Source: DATAJX01 sp964601735
Lineage (GTDB): Bacteria > Pseudomonadota > Alphaproteobacteria > UBA2136 > UBA6156
Length of the DNA: 64,000 nt
Direction: 5' to 3'
NCBI GenBank assembly: GCA_964601735.1
Contig: CAZROO010000005.1
Span: 1-64,000, forward strand
Both the position numbers and the translations under genes were made by a program. The notes under the pieces are model-generated. The model was not told the origin of the DNA, made no database searches, and saw only the letters and a list, made by a program, of their open reading frames with translations. Positions 26,073 through 34,552 of this stretch are shown here, piece after piece (the first letter of the stretch is position 1; each line of letters starts with the position of its first letter).

Positions 26073-26954
26073 CTAGTGTGTCACACCCAGGGCTTGAAGC
26101 AAATCGGCCCGCCCGGCCCACTTCTCATCCACTTCCACATGCAGTTCCAGCCGCACGCCCCGGCCCAAAATCTTCTGCATTTCCATCCGCGCCCGGGTGC
26201 CAATCTCCTTGAGCATCGCGCCGCCCTTGCCCAGCACAATGCCCTTGTGCCCGTCGCGCGCCACCAGAATGGTCTGCCGCACCAGCATCGGGCCTTCGGT
26301 CTCGGTCACCTCGGTAATCGAGTCTGGCACCACCGCAACACCATACGGTACCTCCTCGTGCAACTGGCGCATCGCCTGTTCACGCGTAAGCTCGGCCAGG
26401 CGCAGCGGCAGCGGCATATCGGTCACCTGCGCGTCGGGGAACAGCCACGGCCCCTCCGGCACCAACCGCAACAACTCCTTCATCAGCCCGTCCAGCGTCT
26501 TGGAATCATGCACGCTTACCGGCACCACCGCGTCAAATAGCTCACCCACGCTAGCCAACACCGGTAACAACGTTTTCTTGTCCTTGACCAGATCCACCTT
26601 GGTCAGCACCAGCACTTTCTTGCCGCCGACACCTTTTCCCAGCTTCTCGAAATCCGGTAGATGCTTCCGCGCCGCATCCACCAGAAAGCACACCACATCG
26701 GCTTCGGCCATCGCGCCGCGCGCCTGCTGAACCAGCAAGCGGTTCAGCCCATCGGCACCGTCGCTCAAGCCCGGCGTGTCCATAAAAATCAGTTGCGTCT
26801 CGTCACGCACCAAAATCCCGCGTACGGTCACCCGCGTAGTGTTGGCCTTGGGCGAAACAATACCCACCTTCTCGCCCACCAGCGCGTTCATCAAACTGCT
26901 TTTGCCGGCGTTGGGCGCACCGGCCAGCGCAATCAATCCACACTTACTAGCCAT
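26073..26954 (-). CDS. era: GTPase Era
   Basis: 293 aa. G1 GAPNAGKS, G3 DTPG, G4 TKVD, and a C-terminal KH domain (about 205-290). It binds the 3' end of 16S rRNA and helps assemble the 30S subunit. Overlaps rnc by 8 bases. Confidence 0.96.
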   Translation of the reverse strand: MASKCGLIALAGAPNAGKSSLMNALVGEKVGIVSPKANTTRVTVRGILVRDETQLIFMDTPGLSDGADGLNRLLVQQARGAMAEADVVCFLVDAARKHLPDFEKLGKGVGGKKVLVLTKVDLVKDKKTLLPVLASVGELFDAVVPVSVHDSKTLDGLMKELLRLVPEGPWLFPDAQVTDMPLPLRLAELTREQAMRQLHEEVPYGVAVVPDSITEVTETEGPMLVRQTILVARDGHKGIVLGKGGAMLKEIGTRARMEMQKILGRGVRLELHVEVDEKWAGRADLLQALGVTH

Positions 26955-27558
26955 TCAATTTCTCCAGCAACAGGGCTGCCGCCGCCAGCTCCGCGCTCTT
27001 CTTGCTGTTGCCTACACCCTCGGCGCTCACGCTGCCCGCACTCACCCGCACGCTGAACAACTTGCTGTGCTCAGGCCCCTCGGCGCCAATCATCTCGTAC
27101 ACCGGCAGCGGTTTTTTCTGGCCTTGCAACAGCTCCTGCAACGCGGTCTTGGCGTCCTTCACATCAGCGCCATCCAGCAGCGGATGCCAATAGCGCACCA
27201 CCACCTCGCGCGCGGCCTCCCAGCCGCCATCCAGGTAAATCGCTCCCAGCAGACTTTCCACCGCATCGCTCAAAATACCGGAAGTCAGCGGCGTTTTCCT
27301 GTCCTTCACCACTGCCCCTTCAAGCTCCCACTGGGCAGCCACTTTCAGCAAGGTTTCCTCGCGAACCAGGGCCGCGAGGCGGCGCCCCATCTCACCTTCG
27401 TCGGCCTGCGGAAAATGCCTGTACAGCATTTCAGCCACCACCAGCCCCAGCACCCGATCGCCCAAAAATTCCAACCGCTGGTAATGCGTGCCCGAGGCGC
27501 TGGAGTGCGTCAGCGCCTGCACCCGTAAAGCCGGATCTTTGAAAACGTAGTTAATCAT
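26947..27558 (-). CDS. rnc: Ribonuclease III
   Basis: 203 aa from the ATG at 27558, which overlaps the lepB stop; a TTG at 27594 is less likely. Catalytic signature reads HYQRLEFLGDRVL where NERLEFLGD is usual, so the residue matching E. coli Glu38 is Gln and the preceding Asn is Tyr. Glu41 and Asp45 equivalents and the later SDAVESLLGAIYLD acidic pair are intact. C-terminal dsRNA-binding domain from about 135. Processes rRNA precursors and other double-stranded RNA. Confidence 0.93.
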   Translation of the reverse strand: MINYVFKDPALRVQALTHSSASGTHYQRLEFLGDRVLGLVVAEMLYRHFPQADEGEMGRRLAALVREETLLKVAAQWELEGAVVKDRKTPLTSGILSDAVESLLGAIYLDGGWEAAREVVVRYWHPLLDGADVKDAKTALQELLQGQKKPLPVYEMIGAEGPEHSKLFSVRVSAGSVSAEGVGNSKKSAELAAAALLLEKLNG

Positions 27559-28291
27559 TCGCGTGATAGCGGAGGTTATTACCGATGCGCTCAAGCCGCG
27601 GTTTCCAGTTCTTGTCCCAACTCCAAAAGATGAATTCCGCCCGGCCCATCAAATCCTCGCGTGGCACATAGCCCCAGCCTGGCACGTTCCAGTAGCGGCT
27701 GTCGCGGCTGTTGTCGCGGTTGTCGCCCATCATCACAAACATGTCCGGCGGCACGGTGGTTTCGGCCACGCTGTCACCCTCGCCCGGCATAACAATAATG
27801 TCATGGTGCCCACCCTCCGGCAGGTGTTCCTGTTTCTTGGTCGAAATCACCACCTGCCCGTCCGGCAGCGTCAACGCGTACGGCTGAGGGTCGGTCTGCT
27901 GCAAGGCTTTGCCATTGATGAAGAGCGTCTTGGTCGGACCGTCGTAACGGATTTTATCCCCCGGCAAACCCACCAACCGCTTAATCAGCAGGGTATCGCC
28001 AAGGCCAAAAAAGCTTCCCGGCAGGCCGGTGTCCTTGCGTTTGAACACAATCACGTCGCCGCGCTCGGGGTTGCGCTGCCAAAAAAACCAGTTCGTCAAT
28101 GGCAGGCGGTTGCCGTAGGCAAACTTGGTCACCAGCAAAAAGTCACCCACCAGCAGGGTATCCACCATGCTGCTGCTCGGAATCTTGAACGGCTCAACAA
28201 TAAACCCGCGAATGCAAAAGAACGCCAAAAACGCCGCAACCGCCAGCGTTTTCAAAAATTTGTAGGTCTCAATCGCCATCGTTTGCAGCAT
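27551..28291 (-). CDS. lepB: Signal peptidase I
   Basis: 246 aa. One N-terminal membrane helix (about 14-32), nucleophile Ser41 in IPSSSM, general-base Lys104 in LLIKRLVGLPGD, and the GDNRDNSRDSRYW box. Removes Sec/Tat signal peptides. AAGGA 8 bases before the ATG. Overlaps rnc by 8 bases. Confidence 0.95.
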   Translation of the reverse strand: MLQTMAIETYKFLKTLAVAAFLAFFCIRGFIVEPFKIPSSSMVDTLLVGDFLLVTKFAYGNRLPLTNWFFWQRNPERGDVIVFKRKDTGLPGSFFGLGDTLLIKRLVGLPGDKIRYDGPTKTLFINGKALQQTDPQPYALTLPDGQVVISTKKQEHLPEGGHHDIIVMPGEGDSVAETTVPPDMFVMMGDNRDNSRDSRYWNVPGWGYVPREDLMGRAEFIFWSWDKNWKPRLERIGNNLRYHAND

Positions 28292-28316
28292 CGTCTTGTC
28301 CTTTTATTCTTCTGCA

Positions 28317-28655
28317 CTAACCATTAATTATCACAAACGCAACCGCAATGCCCGCGTCATCGCTCACGCTGGCTTCAATATCTTCAATACCCTGCACGGT
28401 AATCCGCGGCCGCCCATGCTCGTCGTGGCCCACCTGAATGTCATGAAAACCATAGCGCTCGCCAATCCCCGTTCCCAGCGCCTTGGCGGCGGCCTCCTTC
28501 AAAGCCCAACGCTTGGCCAACTTCTCCGCCGTCCATTTTTTTTCACCGGCGCGCTCACCGCGTGTCAGCAGACGTTCCTCAAACTGTTTCTTGTTCTTCA
28601 GCCACACCAGCTTGATACGCTCCACCGAGCACACATCCACGCCAACCCCCCTCAT
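28317..28655 (-). CDS. acpS: Holo-[acyl-carrier-protein] synthase
   Basis: 112 aa. GVGVDVCSVERI and the WALKEAAAKALG motif carry the metal-binding Asp and Glu. It transfers phosphopantetheine to ACP. Overlaps the DUF2062 gene upstream by 4 bases. Confidence 0.93.
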   Translation of the reverse strand: MRGVGVDVCSVERIKLVWLKNKKQFEERLLTRGERAGEKKWTAEKLAKRWALKEAAAKALGTGIGERYGFHDIQVGHDEHGRPRITVQGIEDIEASVSDDAGIAVAFVIING

Positions 28656-29254
28656 TGCCAGTGCCCGTGTTGCTCAGCCCAGCGCTTGGCACGGCGCGCG
28701 GTATAGGCCTGCATGGCCCTCAGCACCAGCCAGTAAAATATCGCGGCGTTAATAAAACCCAGAATCGCCGCGCCCGTCAGCGTCGGCAAAAACACCAGCT
28801 TCACCAGCGGCCACAGGTGGGCCAGTAATTTATGCCATGTCAGCCCCTCTAAAATGGTCAGCACCTTTACGTGATGAAGTCCCAGCACGCGCTGGCCCAG
28901 TTCGTAACTGCTCCACCACATCAGGGGGAACGTCCAAGGGTTGCCGACGAAGGCCCCGGCCAACCCGGCCAAAATGCTCGCCCCGGCCAGCCAGCACGTC
29001 AATATAATGGCCAGGTTATGAAACCCTAAAAACGGCGTCCAGCTTACCCATACGCCAATCGCCACCCCCAGCGCCACGCGGTGAGGGTTGTCGGCCAGAC
29101 GAAGCACCTGCAACACCATGTAGCGGAAGAACGCCCGCCAGCCCATACTCGGCCATAACACCTCAATGCCGTGGGCCCGCCAGCCTTTGCGCCTGGTTTT
29201 ATGTACCCCACGCCGCCGCCGTACACGTTTCCGGAAGAACTGGCTTAAATTCAT
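28652..29254 (-). CDS. DUF2062 membrane protein
   Basis: 200 aa. Basic N-terminus (RKRVRRRRG), then DUF2062 with RLADNPHRVALGVAIGVWVSWTPFLGFHN and FVGNPWTFP, with about three membrane segments. The function of the family is unknown; it is often found in this place between spoT and acpS in alphaproteobacteria. A GTG one codon upstream is an alternative start. Confidence 0.88.
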   Translation of the reverse strand: MNLSQFFRKRVRRRRGVHKTRRKGWRAHGIEVLWPSMGWRAFFRYMVLQVLRLADNPHRVALGVAIGVWVSWTPFLGFHNLAIILTCWLAGASILAGLAGAFVGNPWTFPLMWWSSYELGQRVLGLHHVKVLTILEGLTWHKLLAHLWPLVKLVFLPTLTGAAILGFINAAIFYWLVLRAMQAYTARRAKRWAEQHGHWQ

Positions 29255-29359
29255 CACAACTATCTAACTCAAAAATTCCAAAATTGTAACCGCTGCGCCT
29301 TAAGCCTGGAGAGCAATCGCCGGGCGGGATGGATTTTTTATTTTCTCCGGCGCCTGGGC

Positions 29360-31570
29360 TTAAGTCCAGGCGTAAATCTTCTCCACCCTCAAAACGCTTT
29401 TCAGGCCCGATAAGTGCTGAATCAGCTTGTCCAGGTGGTTTCGGTTCCTAATCTCCATCTCGCAGCGCACGCTCATCGCGTCCACGGTGCGGTGCTCGCT
29501 GGCAATGTAAATGATATTTGCATCCTGTCCGGCAATCGCAGTGGTCAGGCTGGCCAGCGCCCCGGCCTCGTTTTTAACGTGAAAACGTATGCGGCAGACG
29601 AACTGCCGGAACTTGCCTTCCTCCGCCGCCTTGCTCCAACTCACCGGCAACCAGCGGTCAGGCTGGTCCACCAGCGGCTCCAGGTTTTTGCAGGTGCGGA
29701 TGTGAACCGTCAGCCCCCGCCCGGTGGTGATAATCCCCACCACGTCCTCGCCGGGCAACGGGCTGCAACACTTGGCATAGTGTACGGCCAACCCCGACGT
29801 CACGCCTTCCAGCACCACGCCTTCGCCGCTAACCAGCGCGCCGCGCGGGGCACCTTCCTCGGTCGGCGGCTTGGCGCCGATTTTCCGGTTCGGCTTCTTC
29901 AGTGCTTCCTCGGCGGCAGCCAGAGGAAACAGCAATTCGTGAATTTGCCGCGGAAACAACCGCCCCTGCCCAACGGCCTCGAACACATCCTCCACCTTGT
30001 GGCACGGCACCGGAATCCGCTTCAGCAGTTTTTGAATATCCGCTTCCGTCCAGCGCCAGCCGTCGCGCTTGGCCGCCTTGTCCAGAATATCGCGGCCGAT
30101 ACGTATCTGCTCGACGCTCTCCTGCCCACGCAAAAAGCGGTTGATGGCCGCCCGCGCCCGCGGGCTCACCGCAATCTCGCGCCAGCCCGGATTCGGGTTC
30201 TGGTTGGGGCTGGTGATGATTTCCACCATATCGCCGTTTTCCAGTTGGCGGCGCAGCGGCACCATCGCACCGTTCACCTTGGCGCTTACAGTGTGATTGC
30301 CCACGTTACTATGCACGGCATAGGCAAAATCCAGTGGCGTGGCCCCGCGCGGCAGCTGAATCAAATCACCCATGGGCGTAAACGCAAACACGTTTTCGCT
30401 AAACAGTTCCAGCTTGGCGTTCTCGTAAAACTCCTCCGGGTCGTCCACACCCTGCAACTGCTCCATCATGTTGCGTAGCCAGCGGTAAGGACTGCTGCGC
30501 GGCTCCAGCGGGTCGGGCGCCAGCTTCACCTTGCCACCCGGCGCGGGCTTGTACAGCCAGTGCGCGGCCAGGCCGTTCTCGGCAACCTCGTGCATTTCCC
30601 GGGTTCTGATTTGAACCTCCATCCGGCTGCCGAACGGCCCCAGCACGCTGGTGTGCAAACTCTGGTAGCCGTTGGGCTTGGGCGCAGAAATATAATCCTT
30701 GAACCGCCCCGGCACGGCCTTGAAGCGGTCGTGCAGCAACCCCAGCACCTCGTAGCAGGCACGCCTGTCGTCCACCACAATCCGGTAGGCTACAATGTCG
30801 GTCAATTGGTCAAAGGCCAGGCTCTTGCGCACCATCTTCTGGTAAATGCTGTACACCGTCTTTTCCCGCCCGGTCACTTCGGCATCTATGTCCGCCTTCT
30901 TCAGTTCATCCTTCAGCGCTTCAATCACGCGCTGCATCAGGTCGTCCTGCTCGCGCCATTCTTTCATGCGCGTTTCAATCAGCTTGTATTCCTCCGGCTC
31001 CAGTACCGCAAAAGCGAGGTCTTCCAGTTCGGCCTTCACCACGTGCAAACCAATGCGGTCGGCCAGCGGCGCATAAATATCCATCGTCTCGCGGGCGGTT
31101 TTTCTCTGGCTTTCGGGCTTTTTGGCCCCGAGGGTCCGCATGTTGTGCAACCGGTCGGCCAGCTTGATGAGCAACACCCGAATGTCCTTACTCATCGCCA
31201 GCAACAGCTTGCGGAAGTTCTCCGCCTGCTCGATGCTCTTGTCCTCAAAGCTGACGCGTGAAAGCTTGGTCACGCCCTCGGTCAGTTCGGCCACCTCATG
31301 GCCAAAAATCTTCTCCAGTTCATCGTAAGTGGAAAGCGTGTCTTCCAGCGTATCGTGCAGCAGGCCTACCGCAATGCTGCTGTCATCCAGCTTCATGTCG
31401 GCCAGCACCTCGGCCACCGCCAATGGGTGGTTCAAATAAGGCTCGCCGCTGGCCCGCTTCTGGTTGCCGTGGGCTTTCATCGAATAAACATAGGCACGGT
31501 TAATCAGGCCAATGTCGGCCTTCGGGTTATATCCACGGATTTTCTCAATCAAGGCATACTGACGAAGCAT
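29360..31570 (-). CDS. spoT: Bifunctional (p)ppGpp synthetase/hydrolase, SpoT/Rel type
   Basis: 736 aa from the ATG at 31570 (MLRQYAL); 11 extra codons upstream lack support. HD domain with GLLHDTLEDT (hydrolase intact), synthetase domain with RFKDYISAPKPNGYQSLHT, where RFKD is the form seen in bifunctional enzymes, then TGS (about 385-445) and ACT (about 660-736). Controls the stringent response. Confidence 0.95.
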   Translation of the reverse strand: MLRQYALIEKIRGYNPKADIGLINRAYVYSMKAHGNQKRASGEPYLNHPLAVAEVLADMKLDDSSIAVGLLHDTLEDTLSTYDELEKIFGHEVAELTEGVTKLSRVSFEDKSIEQAENFRKLLLAMSKDIRVLLIKLADRLHNMRTLGAKKPESQRKTARETMDIYAPLADRIGLHVVKAELEDLAFAVLEPEEYKLIETRMKEWREQDDLMQRVIEALKDELKKADIDAEVTGREKTVYSIYQKMVRKSLAFDQLTDIVAYRIVVDDRRACYEVLGLLHDRFKAVPGRFKDYISAPKPNGYQSLHTSVLGPFGSRMEVQIRTREMHEVAENGLAAHWLYKPAPGGKVKLAPDPLEPRSSPYRWLRNMMEQLQGVDDPEEFYENAKLELFSENVFAFTPMGDLIQLPRGATPLDFAYAVHSNVGNHTVSAKVNGAMVPLRRQLENGDMVEIITSPNQNPNPGWREIAVSPRARAAINRFLRGQESVEQIRIGRDILDKAAKRDGWRWTEADIQKLLKRIPVPCHKVEDVFEAVGQGRLFPRQIHELLFPLAAAEEALKKPNRKIGAKPPTEEGAPRGALVSGEGVVLEGVTSGLAVHYAKCCSPLPGEDVVGIITTGRGLTVHIRTCKNLEPLVDQPDRWLPVSWSKAAEEGKFRQFVCRIRFHVKNEAGALASLTTAIAGQDANIIYIASEHRTVDAMSVRCEMEIRNRNHLDKLIQHLSGLKSVLRVEKIYAWT

Positions 31571-31674
31571 CCTTGCAGTATGCCACAAAAAAACGCCCCC
31601 CACACTGCCAGAGCGTCACCGTTCGGCTCGCCGACGTGTCGATTTTACCCCCTCAACTCCCTCCCCGACCATAT

Positions 31675-31704
31675 TGTATACAACAAACGGGGCCACTAGC
31701 CCAA
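31675..31704 (-). promoter_or_regulatory. Probable spoT promoter
   Basis: TTGGGC (31704-31699), 18 bases, TATACA (31680-31675). The -10 is part of a TTGTATACAA palindrome. About 100 bases of leader follow. Confidence 0.5.
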
Positions 31705-31764
31705 AATCGCGTTCCAGCCCCGTGTTTTTCAATCATTTATAATCAAAACAATAACTTAACACCC

Positions 31765-31793
31765 TTGCCAATCCAACCCCAGCGCGCTACTTA
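31765..31793 (+). promoter_or_regulatory. Promoter of the papain-like orphan
   Basis: TTGCCA, 17 bases, TACTTA, 28 bases before the ATG at 31822. Confidence 0.55.
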
Positions 31794-31821
31794 TTTAGGC
31801 AGTTAGGGGGTTCTAAAGTAA

Positions 31822-32346
31822 ATGCCGGCTCGTAAGCGTGCGTATCAACAGGGTAATTTGGACGGTCTCTGCGGCCTGTACGCGATTACCAATGCCTTCC
31901 GCCGCACCGCCGATCTGCCCCAGTCCGAGGCCAAAAAGCTTTTCCACTACATGGTCAGGGCCCACAAGGACGAAATTCCGTCCTACATGCGCCACGGCAC
32001 CACCAGCGGCGAGCTGATGCCCTTCCTCAAGTCCGCCCGCGACTGGGTCAAGCGCAACCACAACATCAAAATAAGCTGGGAATACCGCGGAAAAGACGAA
32101 ATCCGCAGCGTCAGTTCGCTGCAAAAAATCGTCGCCCGGCACCTCCGCAAGCGCCGCGGCACGGTCATCGCGGGCAGCAGCTTCCACTGGACGGTCGTCC
32201 ACCAGCGCCAGGACAACCTCTGGTTCGTCGATGATTCCGACGGCTACGAATTCTGGTACACCACCAGCAAAAAGTGGGCCCACAAGCCGCCCCTGCTCAT
32301 CGACCGCCCAACCCTGATGGGCTTCTTCCTCGAACGCGAAAACTAG
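31822..32346 (+). CDS. Papain-like cysteine-hydrolase-fold protein
   Basis: 174 aa, no signal peptide. QGNLDGLCGLYAITNAF near the N-terminus (Gln10, Cys17), SSFHWTVVH (His about 133) and WFVDDSDG (Asp about 145) give the Gln, Cys, His, Asp order of papain-fold and C39-like enzymes. It is monocistronic with its own promoter and terminator, so the context gives no substrate. It could be a peptidase, a deubiquitinase-like or transglutaminase-like enzyme, or an effector. Confidence 0.75.
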   Translation: MPARKRAYQQGNLDGLCGLYAITNAFRRTADLPQSEAKKLFHYMVRAHKDEIPSYMRHGTTSGELMPFLKSARDWVKRNHNIKISWEYRGKDEIRSVSSLQKIVARHLRKRRGTVIAGSSFHWTVVHQRQDNLWFVDDSDGYEFWYTTSKKWAHKPPLLIDRPTLMGFFLEREN

Positions 32347-32361
32347 GCTACCACCTTGCCA

Positions 32362-32385
32362 ACGCCCCCACAGGGGCGTATTTTT
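32362..32385 (+). terminator. Terminator after the papain-like gene
   Basis: ACGCCCC, CACA, GGGGCGT followed by ATTTTT. Confidence 0.85.
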
Positions 32386-32438
32386 GCGCCCAACTTTAAA
32401 TCTTGCGCTTTTTTCCACCTCTTTTCAAGGATACCGCC

Positions 32439-32795
32439 ATGTTACAAAAGCCTCGGCGTTTCTGCGCGTGTTTCTGCAAGGTCGGCAACCTCACCGGGCT
32501 GGCTATCGCTTTCTTGGGCGGTTTGCTCTGGGGCATGTTCTTCGCCAGTATTTTCTTGCCGTTCCTCGACGCCTGCAAACTCGGCAGTTTGGTTGGCAGC
32601 GGTAATGCCTTATTAGGCTGGCTGCCTTATACGCTTTATCGCACATGGGCCGAAATCCGCCCAAAGCCGCCACCCTTGCAGGTCACCTACCAGCCGGTTT
32701 ACCCCGACCCCACTATCCACGACATGACCAACATCGTGTTCTTTCCAACCAAACATGACATAAGCCGCCGCGATTTCCCCTCCTCCGCCGCATAG
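32439..32795 (+). CDS. Small membrane protein, unknown
   Basis: 118 aa from the ATG at 32439 with AAGGATA 8 bases upstream. Three Cys near the N-terminus (RFCACFCK), one clear membrane segment (about 18-43), and a second weaker one. The C-terminal half is soluble and Pro-rich. Own terminator. No family recognised. Confidence 0.65.
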   Translation: MLQKPRRFCACFCKVGNLTGLAIAFLGGLLWGMFFASIFLPFLDACKLGSLVGSGNALLGWLPYTLYRTWAEIRPKPPPLQVTYQPVYPDPTIHDMTNIVFFPTKHDISRRDFPSSAA

Positions 32796-32801
32796 GCAAA
32801 A

Positions 32802-32827
32802 GAAAGCCGCCCTTCGGGGCGGCTTTC
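32802..32827. terminator. Bidirectional terminator between the small membrane gene and rpoZ
   Basis: GAAAGCCGCC, CTTCG, GGGCGGCTTTC. Confidence 0.85.
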
Positions 32828-32840
32828 ACATTTGAGAATA

Positions 32841-33311
32841 TTAGAAATTCTCGCCTTCGGTCGGCGGGGTAAAGTCCTCACCACCTTCACCGGGCATGTC
32901 GGTGGTAAAGTCGATGCTTTCCCCGGCGTCGCCTTCAAAGGCCTCGCCATCTTCGCTCATTTCCATGGCACCGGCAGTGCTGTCGAACACCACGTCGTTA
33001 ATCGCGGCGGCGGTGGCATTGTTGGGCATTTCAATTTCACCCTGGGCGGCAATGGCCAGCAGGCTTTCATCTTCGGCAGAGAGGTCGTCGGTGCGGTTCA
33101 CGCCGTGGGCGATGTGCGCACGCAGGCTGTCCAGTTCAACCTTCTGGTCGGCAATCTCGCGCAAAGCCACAACAGGGTTTTTGTCGTTATCGCGTTCAAC
33201 AGCGATGGTACTGCCGCTGGCAATGTCGCGGGCACGCTGGGCAGCCAAAAGCACCAGTTCGTAACGGTTGGGAACGACTTCAATGCAATCTTCGACGGTG
33301 ACACGGGCCAT
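32841..33311 (-). CDS. rpoZ: RNA polymerase omega subunit with acidic tail
   Basis: 156 aa. MARVTVEDCIEVVPNRYELVLLAAQRAR is the classical omega start. From about residue 95 it adds an acidic, disordered tail ending GEGENF, as in other alphaproteobacteria. It stabilises the beta' subunit. An excellent promoter lies at 33340-33368. Confidence 0.94.
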   Translation of the reverse strand: MARVTVEDCIEVVPNRYELVLLAAQRARDIASGSTIAVERDNDKNPVVALREIADQKVELDSLRAHIAHGVNRTDDLSAEDESLLAIAAQGEIEMPNNATAAAINDVVFDSTAGAMEMSEDGEAFEGDAGESIDFTTDMPGEGGEDFTPPTEGENF

Positions 33312-33339
33312 ATTGCGCTATTTCTCCACTTATCCTGCC

Positions 33340-33368
33340 CATTTAGGGTCTATTCCTCACCCTGTCAA
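33340..33368 (-). promoter_or_regulatory. rpoZ promoter
   Basis: TTGACA (33368-33363), 17 bases, TAAATG (33345-33340). Confidence 0.65.
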
Positions 33369-33378
33369 GCGAGCAGGC

Positions 33379-33446
33379 GTCAGGAACCGGGTAACAGGTT
33401 ACAGGCTTAGCATTCCTGATATCTGTTTCCTGCCTCCTGTTACCTA
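33379..33446. repeat. Family-2 inverted repeat between rpoZ and the PanC-like gene
   Basis: The left arm AGGAACCGGGTAACAGG plus TTACAGGC faces the right arm CCTGCCTCCTGTTACC, so the block can fold on itself. Confidence 0.6.
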
Positions 33447-33908
33447 GGAATTATTCACGCGAAGCGTGAATAATTCCCCCCAGCTCCCCTGAACCGCCCG
33501 CAGCGCCCCAATCAACACCACCGCTCCACGCGGCACCACCACTAAACCCGGCAAAACCGCCAGAATCGCCTCCACCATCAACCCCAGAACCGGGTTAAAA
33601 CCTTCCTTGTCGCCCTCAATCCCCACCCGCAGGCGCCCGGTGGCCTCCTTGGGCATGAACAGCACGTCAGCCCCGGCCTCGCGCACAATCGCCGCAATCC
33701 CGGGCGGCGGCACCGTGCCGGGCGCCAGCCGAACCGCCACCACCCGGTCGCAAAGCTTGGCCGCCTCTTTCAGCGCGCCAAGTTCGGCCGCCGTCGGCGC
33801 GGCAGAAACAAACCCCATCGCCCAACTGGTATCTGCTGTTTGCCCAGGCCAATTAGCCAGAACATCCGCCAGTTGATTCCGCGTCAGCGCAACAACAGCC
33901 TCAGCCAT
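33444..33908 (-). CDS. Degenerate PanC-like (pantoate ligase N-domain-like) protein
   Basis: 154 aa. The order GFV, an Ala/Glu-rich helix (ELGALKEAAKLCDRVVAVRLA) and AGADVLFMPKEA resembles the N-terminal nucleotide-binding domain of pantothenate synthetase. The HxGH motif needed for ATP is replaced (SAAPTAAEL) and the C-terminal domain is missing. It could be a degraded or repurposed relative. The last codons and stop lie in a perfect 14-bp hairpin. Confidence 0.55.
   Translation of the reverse strand: MAEAVVALTRNQLADVLANWPGQTADTSWAMGFVSAAPTAAELGALKEAAKLCDRVVAVRLAPGTVPPPGIAAIVREAGADVLFMPKEATGRLRVGIEGDKEGFNPVLGLMVEAILAVLPGLVVVPRGAVVLIGALRAVQGSWGELFTLRVNNS
33447..33477. repeat. Perfect 14-bp stem-loop at the end of the PanC-like gene
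   Basis: GGAATTATTCACGC, GAA, GCGTGAATAATTCC. No T tract follows, so it is not a classical terminator. It encodes the final residues FTLRVNNS. Confidence 0.85.
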
Positions 33909-33977
33909 TAAAAGCCCCCAGGGCCAAAGGCCCCTTCATACAGCCATGCGAAGCATTCCTTTTTGGGCGAGCCCGCA

Positions 33978-34003
33978 GCGATTGGGGTTGGGGTCCCAAT
34001 CGC
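33978..34003. repeat. Stem-loop upstream of the PanC-like gene
   Basis: GCGATTGGG and CCCAATCGC pair around GTTGGGGT. It sits in the 146-base gap before smpB, which otherwise holds a family-2 repeat arm. Confidence 0.6.
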
Positions 34004-34022
34004 AAGAATGGCAGCGAGTCCA

Positions 34023-34066
34023 CCCCCCTCTGAGCCTCTGACCCTCTCACCCTCTTATCCTTTACG
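34023..34066. repeat. Family-2 repeat arm downstream of smpB
   Basis: CCTCTGAGCCTCTGACCCTC followed by TCACCCTCTTATCCTTTA. The ending matches the repeat at 56776-56806. It overlaps the smpB stop codon. Confidence 0.6.
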
Positions 34067-34549
34067 TTTTCCGCCCTTGAAAATCCGGGCCACCTCTCGT
34101 TCAGACTCCCGCTTCTTGATGGTCTCACGCTTGTCCACGGTCTTCTTGCCCTTCCCAATCGCCAGCACCACCTTGGCAAAACCCTTCTTCCACACCAGCA
34201 TGGTCGGTACAATCGTCAGGCCCTGCTGCTCACGCGCCGCCCGCAGCTTCTTCAATTCGCTCTTGTGCAGCAAAATCTTCCGGCTCCGCCGCTCGTCATA
34301 GGGCTCGCCAAACCCGCCGCCCACCGGCTGCCCGGCATGCTTGTAGGGGGCGATATGCGCCCCGATAAGCCACAACTCCCCGCGGGAGAAACTCGCATAA
34401 GCCTCGTTCACCGTCGCACCGCCGTCACGGATGCTCTTGATCTCCGCCCCGGTCAGCACCAGCCCGCCCTCGTAAAACTCCAGTAACTCGTAATTGAACC
34501 GTGCCCGCCGGTTCTCGGTAATTACGTTGTCGCCACGTTTCTTTGCCAT
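34055..34549 (-). CDS. smpB: SsrA-binding protein SmpB
   Basis: 164 aa. AKKRGDNVITENRRARFNYE, the TGAEIKSIRDG region and the basic C-terminal tail match SmpB, which brings tmRNA to stalled ribosomes. It starts 3 bases after mfd ends. No tmRNA gene is visible here. Confidence 0.95.
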   Translation of the reverse strand: MAKKRGDNVITENRRARFNYELLEFYEGGLVLTGAEIKSIRDGGATVNEAYASFSRGELWLIGAHIAPYKHAGQPVGGGFGEPYDERRSRKILLHKSELKKLRAAREQQGLTIVPTMLVWKKGFAKVVLAIGKGKKTVDKRETIKKRESEREVARIFKGGKRKG

Positions 34550-34552
34550 AAT

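Noticed and set aside
33909..34054. tmRNA next to smpB
   Set aside because: The gap is too short and holds only a stem-loop and a family-2 repeat arm, with no alanine-tRNA-like ends.
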